From an uncultured Streptococcus sp. (lineage in GTDB: Bacteria > Bacillota > Bacilli > Lactobacillales > Streptococcaceae), in the NCBI GenBank assembly GCA_934201655.1, contig CAKPXD010000059.1, forward strand, positions 1 to 7,879: 7,879 nucleotides of DNA, in the 5' to 3' direction. Made by a program: the position numbers and the translations under genes. The notes beneath the pieces are model-generated. The model was not told where the DNA came from. It saw nothing but the letters and a program-made list of their open reading frames with translations, and did not search any database. Positions 6,629 through 7,879 of the stretch are shown one piece after another. Every line of letters begins with the position of its first letter. Positions within the stretch are counted from its first letter, which is position 1.

Positions 6629-6654
6629 TTTTTGACAAATATGCTTGTCAAAAA
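6629..6654. promoter_or_regulatory. 10-bp inverted repeat, probable operator of the XRE regulator
   Basis: TTTTTGACAA (6629-6638) and TTGTCAAAAA (6645-6654) are perfect reverse complements around a 6-base spacer. The right arm contains the whole -35 box (6645-6650) of the operon promoter. A dimeric HTH protein bound here would block RNA polymerase, so self-repression by the first gene product is the natural reading. A partial extra half-site, ATGACAAAAA, occurs at 6611-6620. Confidence 0.65.
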
Positions 6655-6673
6655 TAAAAAGATATGTTACAAT
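6645..6673 (+). promoter_or_regulatory. Sigma-A promoter of the XRE/PspC operon
   Basis: The -35 box TTGTCA (6645-6650) and -10 box TACAAT (6668-6673) are 17 bases apart. TGT at 6665-6667 gives an extended -10. Transcription would start near 6680, about 27 bases before ATG 6707. A consensus TTGACA at 6632-6637 has no suitably spaced -10 box and instead forms the other operator arm. Confidence 0.8.
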
Positions 6674-6692
6674 GAAATCAAGATAAGAACAA

Positions 6693-6697
6693 AGGAG
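6693..6697 (+). promoter_or_regulatory. Ribosome binding site that selects ATG 6707
   Basis: AGGAG lies 9 bases before ATG 6707. The longer in-frame start at 6611 would translate through the promoter and operator and has no ribosome site, so it is rejected. Confidence 0.8.
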
Positions 6698-6706
6698 AAA
6701 AAAGAC

Positions 6707-6910
6707 ATGCTAAAAAATCGTCTAAAAGAGCTTCGGGCTCGCGATGGCCTGAATCAAACAGAGCTGGCCAAACTAGCTGGCGTGTCCAGGCAAACCATCA
6801 GCTTGCTTGAGCGGGATGAGTACACGCCGTCCATCGTCATTGCCCTGAAGATTGCTCAGATATTCCATGAGCCAGTCGAGTCAGTCTTTCGCTTAGAGGA
6901 GGATGAGTGA
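6707..6910 (+). CDS. Small XRE-family (Cro/CI-type) transcriptional regulator
   Basis: A 67-residue protein that is essentially one helix-turn-helix domain. Residues 1-11 form helix 1 (MLKNRLKELRA), NQTELAKLAG (16-25) gives helix 2, and VSRQTISLLER (26-36) is the recognition helix. DEYTPSIVIALKIAQIF (38-53) follows, as in the YozG-like minimal XRE proteins often found in front of small membrane-protein genes. It should bind DNA as a dimer and probably represses its own operon through the inverted repeat over the -35 box. The stop codon overlaps the next start by one base (TGATG), indicating coupled translation. Base composition is odd: 6721-6840 is about 55% G+C by my count, against about 32% in the next gene (6961-7020), which hints at separate ancestry or recombination. 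No ligand or sensor domain is present, so the inducing signal is unknown. Confidence 0.92.
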   Translation: MLKNRLKELRARDGLNQTELAKLAGVSRQTISLLERDEYTPSIVIALKIAQIFHEPVESVFRLEEDE

Positions 6911-7113
6911 TGAACAAGTATAAAGTGATTTATTATCTATCTATAGTTGTGTTTATCGTAAATCTTTTGGCTATGATTGGAAGCCTATTTGGTTGGTTTA
7001 CAATTGTTGAAAGTAAATACCTCTTCTGGATTAACATAGTTTTACTATTAGTCTTTAGATGGGTAGAGAGAAAGATAAAGTTTAAAGAGATCCTAAAAGG
7101 AGAAAAGTTATGA
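6910..7113 (+). CDS. Small two-helix membrane protein of unknown function
   Basis: A 67-residue hydrophobic protein that I do not recognise as a named family. Residues about 5-30 (YKVIYYLSIVVFIVNLLAMI...) and about 37-52 (YLFWINIVLLLVFRWV) are predicted membrane helices. They are followed by a strongly basic tail (ERKIKFKEILKGEKL), which would sit in the cytoplasm. AGGAGG (6897-6902) lies 7 bases before ATG 6910; an in-frame GTG at 6907 is the less likely start. It overlaps the regulator's stop by one base and the next start by four (ATGA), so it is embedded in the operon. It may be a partner of the regulator or of the PspC protein, but nothing in the sequence proves this. Confidence 0.85.
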   Translation: MNKYKVIYYLSIVVFIVNLLAMIGSLFGWFTIVESKYLFWINIVLLLVFRWVERKIKFKEILKGEKL

Positions 7114-7460
7114 AAGAGTTTTTAGCAGGTTTTCAAGTTGATACAGAGAACAAAGCACTTGCAGGTGTTTGTGCAGGTTTAGGAAATTATTTTAACATTC
7201 AAGCCAACATTGTTCGTTTGGTGACAGTCTTCTTGTTTCTCTCTTCGACGGAGATTGGGATTATAACAGTTACTCTCTATGCTTATCTAGCAGGTTGGCT
7301 TGGGAATGAACCCTTGGGAGATGGAGCAAAAAAAGCAAGAAATCAAGCTATTCTCTTACTTGCTGTTTGTTTGATTTTGGTGTCACTTGGAACAGAAGGC
7401 CTGACCGCTATTTTTGAATCAGGAAAAGCTTTTGGTCAATGGTTGTCTGGCTTGTTTTAG
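7110..7460 (+). CDS. PspC-domain envelope-stress membrane protein
   Basis: A 116-residue membrane protein. Residues about 10-67 form a PspC domain, recognised by KALAGVCAGLGNYFNI (15-30) and NIVRLVTVFLFL (33-44), followed by a hydrophobic segment ending in AGWLG (61-65). A second hydrophobic helix lies at about 79-95, with a short C-terminal amphipathic part. PspC in enterobacteria senses membrane damage; in Gram-positive bacteria PspC-like proteins are linked to Lia-type cell-envelope stress responses. Here no PspA or sensor kinase is nearby, so a role in envelope stress is inference from the domain. AAGGAG (7097-7102) lies 7 bases before the ATG, which overlaps the preceding stop (ATGA). 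Confidence 0.9.
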   Translation: MKEFLAGFQVDTENKALAGVCAGLGNYFNIQANIVRLVTVFLFLSSTEIGIITVTLYAYLAGWLGNEPLGDGAKKARNQAILLLAVCLILVSLGTEGLTAIFESGKAFGQWLSGLF

Positions 7461-7474
7461 AAAGAGGTTGAAAG

Positions 7475-7879
7475 ATGGAAAAGAAACACATAATTTTTGC
7501 ACTGAAGCTTTTTCTTGCAGGAGTTTTATTAGGAATACTTGCTGCTTTCCTTAGTCTTAATCCTTTAGGGATCACTCAAGCTCAAGTAATCATTGCCTTG
7601 TACTCAATTTTTCTTGGTCTAGGTCTGATTACAGCAACCTTAACCTTTTATTTCACTAGAAAAAGCCATCAGGCTTATCAAAACTATCAAAGAGAGGAAG
7701 AGGATGAAGGAAATGAGCAAGACTACCTTGACATGTATCGCTTCTTAGATTATGGTACAGTAGCTTGGAATGTTTGCCAAATTAGTATGCTATCCTGTCT
7801 GCTTATAAATATAGGAAGTTTCGGTCCATCACTTGGAACCTTGTTTGTGATAGTTGTGGGTATCTGGGCAGGTGTGTAC
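7475..7879 (+). CDS. DUF3169-like membrane protein (3' partial)
   Basis: An open frame runs from ATG 7475 to the window edge: 135 codons, no stop. GAGG (7464-7467) lies 7 bases upstream, and the gene starts 14 bases after the PspC gene in the same operon. Hydrophobic segments lie at about 8-30 and 38-60, followed by a basic TRKSHQAYQNYQ stretch and an acidic run (REEEDEGNEQDY, 73-84). Two more hydrophobic stretches follow (about 96-115 and 119-134). This helix pair, charged linker, helix pair layout, next to an XRE regulator, resembles DUF3169 membrane proteins, common in streptococci and of unknown function. If so, roughly 80-100 residues are missing to the right. The family call is by resemblance and not certain. 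Confidence 0.75.
   Translation, partial: MEKKHIIFALKLFLAGVLLGILAAFLSLNPLGITQAQVIIALYSIFLGLGLITATLTFYFTRKSHQAYQNYQREEEDEGNEQDYLDMYRFLDYGTVAWNVCQISMLSCLLINIGSFGPSLGTLFVIVVGIWAGVY

Noticed and set aside
6632..6637. Consensus TTGACA as the -35 box
   Set aside because: At 17 bases downstream there is only an A-run; TTGTCA 6645-6650 with TACAAT 6668-6673 is correctly spaced, so this TTGACA is better read as the operator's left arm.
6611..6706. Upstream extension of the XRE gene starting at ATG 6611
   Set aside because: It would translate across the -35, -10 and operator and has no ribosome site; ATG 6707 has AGGAG at good spacing and gives a family-typical length.

Overview
The window looks like chromosome of a low-GC Gram-positive coccus, most likely a Streptococcus of the mitis/oralis/pneumoniae type. 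The reasons are AT-rich coding with AGGAG ribosome sites, sigma-A promoters with extended -10 boxes, LPXTG wall-anchored surface proteins, and a regulator/PspC/DUF3169 gene set of streptococcal style. The species call is inference; no rRNA or marker gene is present. All supported genes lie on the + strand.

Region 1 (1-892) is a surface-protein graveyard. It opens with the last 39 codons of an LPXTG protein (LPQTG anchor) and its terminator. This 165-bp end is nearly identical to the end of the intact adhesin 2.4 kb downstream. It is followed by a badly decayed second LPXTG protein gene (182-760: signal-like start, frameshifts, several stops, an LSETG anchor remnant). An A-tract-rich promoter region for the intact adhesin completes the region.

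Region 2 (896-6605) is an adhesin plus apparent glycosylation genes. A 542-residue MSCRAMM-like, collagen-adhesin-type protein carries a threonine stalk of about 165 residues built on 36-bp repeats, and an LPQTG anchor. After a hairpin terminator, with no obvious new promoter, come a DPM1/GtrB/CsbB-type family 2 glycosyltransferase and a 987-residue YfhO-family membrane protein, 22 bp apart and closed by a terminator. The layout resembles the Streptococcus mutans cnm-pgfS-pgfM1 locus, in which a Thr-rich collagen-binding protein is glycosylated by neighbouring enzymes. The working model is that the glycosyltransferase charges a lipid carrier, the YfhO protein uses it outside the membrane, and the Thr stalk is the acceptor. 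This is inference.

Region 3 (6609-7879) is a tightly packed envelope-type operon. A perfect 10-bp inverted repeat overlaps the -35 box of a strong promoter. It drives a 67-residue XRE regulator, a 67-residue two-helix membrane protein, a PspC-domain protein and a DUF3169-like membrane protein cut by the window edge. The first three genes overlap by 1-4 bases. The regulator gene is much richer in G+C (about 55% across its core) than its neighbours (about 32%).
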